Source of the DNA: JBHHZJ01 sp046758005
Lineage (GTDB): Bacteria; Pseudomonadota; Alphaproteobacteria; Kiloniellales; J153
DNA length: 17,347 nt
Direction: 5' to 3'
NCBI GenBank assembly: GCA_046758005.1
Contig: JBHHZJ010000075.1
Coordinates: forward strand, 1-17,347
Position numbers and translations under genes: made by a program
The notes under the pieces: model-generated
Seen by the model: only the letters and a program-made list of their open reading frames with translations
The model's database searches: none
What the model was told of the DNA's origin: nothing
In this document: positions 16,309-17,347 of the stretch, piece after piece
Layout of the letters: each line of letters starts with the position of its first letter
Numbering within the stretch: the first letter of the stretch is position 1

Positions 16309-16345
16309 ATCCGATTCGTAGCCGGTTCGTGGCCGTTCAAACCCG

Positions 16346-17314
16346 ATGGCTGACCTGTCCAGCAGCACAAGCAGGAAAATTTGTGGTGGTTCAACCGCTT
16401 GGCTTCAAGCGGCGCCGCACGTCGCTGAAACCGCGTCGTATGAGATAGAATTGGCGGATGCCTTTGCGTGGTTGGCCGGGGCAAAGCCGAATTCGATTCA
16501 CGCGGTGGTGACGGACCCGCCGTACGGGCTCGTTGAATACTCTCCGGCCCAACTCGAAAAACGAAGGAACGGGCGCGGTGGTGTCTGGCGCATCCCACCG
16601 ACCTTCGACGGTTGCAAGCGAAGCCCGCTGCCGCGATTCACGGTTCTAACCGATCGACATAGGACCGAGCTCGAAGCATTCTTTGAGCGACTCGCAGACG
16701 CGCTGGTACGAGTTCTCGTTCCCGGCGCGCACGTATTTATCGCCACAAACCCGCTCGTTTCCTACCATGTCTATGGTCCGTTCATTCGTGCGGGCTTCGA
16801 AAAACGTGGCGAAATCATCCGAATCGTTCAGACGCTGAGAGGGGGGGACCGGCCCAAAGGCGCACACGACGAATTCGATGAAATCTCCGTTATGCCCCGA
16901 TCTTGCTGGGAGCCATGGGGGCTGTTCAGGAAACCTTGCGAGGGGCGCGTCCAAGACAACCTGAGAAAATGGGGCACGGGTGGTCTTAGACGGCTGTCCC
17001 AAGACGAGCCGTTCAAGGACCTGATTTTCTCGTCCCCGGCGCGAGGCGTCGAACGAGAAATTGCTCCGCATCCTTCACTGAAGCCCCAGCATTTCATGAG
17101 GCAGATAACGCGAGCCGCCTTGCCTCTCGGTATCGGCGCAGTCTTGGACCCGTTCATGGGCTCAGGCTCGACGATCGCCGCAGCGACGGCCTGTGGTCTG
17201 CGAAGCATTGGCATCGAGAACAATCCGGAGTATTTCATGCTGGCAACCCAGGCGATTCCAAGACTGATGGAACTGCGCCCCGTGGAACCCGTGCGAAATG
17301 GTTCGAAAAAGTGA
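16346..17314 (+). CDS. DNA methyltransferase, beta-type N6-adenine/N4-cytosine
   Basis: A 322-residue SAM-dependent DNA amino-methyltransferase. The order of motifs is DPPY (57-60, catalytic), a variable central region of about 180 residues that would hold target recognition, then SLKPQ (244-248, motif X-like) and the SAM-binding DPFMGSGST (268-276) with IGIENNPEYF (288-297) carrying the ribose-binding acidic residue. DPPY before FxGxG defines the beta arrangement. GC content and codon choice (AAA, GAA, TAT, TTC mix) differ sharply from the neighbours: bases 16441-16500 contain 32 G+C of 60. Transfer is inferred. The ATG at 16346 lacks a good ribosome binding site, and the first 30 residues look non-conserved. 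No cognate endonuclease is in the window, but only 33 bases remain after the stop. Confidence 0.87.
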   Translation: MADLSSSTSRKICGGSTAWLQAAPHVAETASYEIELADAFAWLAGAKPNSIHAVVTDPPYGLVEYSPAQLEKRRNGRGGVWRIPPTFDGCKRSPLPRFTVLTDRHRTELEAFFERLADALVRVLVPGAHVFIATNPLVSYHVYGPFIRAGFEKRGEIIRIVQTLRGGDRPKGAHDEFDEISVMPRSCWEPWGLFRKPCEGRVQDNLRKWGTGGLRRLSQDEPFKDLIFSSPARGVEREIAPHPSLKPQHFMRQITRAALPLGIGAVLDPFMGSGSTIAAATACGLRSIGIENNPEYFMLATQAIPRLMELRPVEPVRNGSKK

Positions 17315-17347
17315 TTTCGATAATTCGGTGCCATTACCGAAAGGGCT

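Noticed and set aside
16330..16345. GTTCAAACCC, similar to a tRNA T-arm, near the composition break
   Set aside because: No acceptor or anticodon stem can be built around it, so neither a tRNA nor an att remnant can be claimed.

Overview
The window is very GC-rich, gene-dense chromosomal DNA from an alphaproteobacterium. A Rhodospirillales-like member is the best fit, though this is inference. The markers are a MipZ-type division ATPase, the msbA / DUF374 acyltransferase / lpxK / lpxL lipid A block, purD divergent from xseA, and tadA lying close to an RluB-type pseudouridine synthase. No rRNA, tRNA, CRISPR array or insertion sequence was seen.

Layout. (1) 101-4663, plus strand: a lipid A and outer-membrane block with the lipid A flippase MsbA, a DUF374 acyltransferase, the tetraacyldisaccharide 4'-kinase LpxK and an LpxL-type late acyltransferase. 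The Kdo transferase gene waaA, which often sits here in relatives, is missing. (2) 7443-4700, minus strand: xseA, an M23 peptidase-like periplasmic protein with an unusual zinc motif, and a minimal secreted SPOR protein. A predicted terminator and promoter separate the last two. (3) 7521-8801: purD, followed by about 200 bp with no gene that holds a perfect 18-bp palindrome. (4) 9006-10487, plus strand: a small protein resembling phage ABA-sandwich proteins, then mipZ. (5) 12771-10499, minus strand and convergent with mipZ: a ParA-like ATPase overlapping, by ATGA, a 520-residue single-pass membrane protein with a Pro/Ala-rich region, an Ig-like domain and a C-terminal SPOR domain. (6) 13467-13009, minus strand: tadA with a likely intrinsic terminator. 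(7) 13546-16214, plus strand: two tandem DUF3775 paralogues, each preceded by a Crp/Fnr(FixK)-like 14-mer, then a PuuD-like glutamine amidotransferase with a strong and apparently leaderless promoter, overlapping an RluB-family pseudouridine synthase. (8) From about 16205 the composition drops to ordinary GC. An extended -10 promoter leads into a beta-type DNA methyltransferase that looks horizontally acquired.

Most genes are housekeeping or envelope functions. The less ordinary parts are the ParA/SPOR membrane-protein pair facing mipZ, which may be a positioning module acting on peptidoglycan or the division site, and the DUF3775 pair with its possible oxygen-responsive control. The acquired methyltransferase stands where relatives often carry rsmD. 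The Ig-like/SPOR membrane protein and the DUF3775 proteins have no function that I can assign from sequence.
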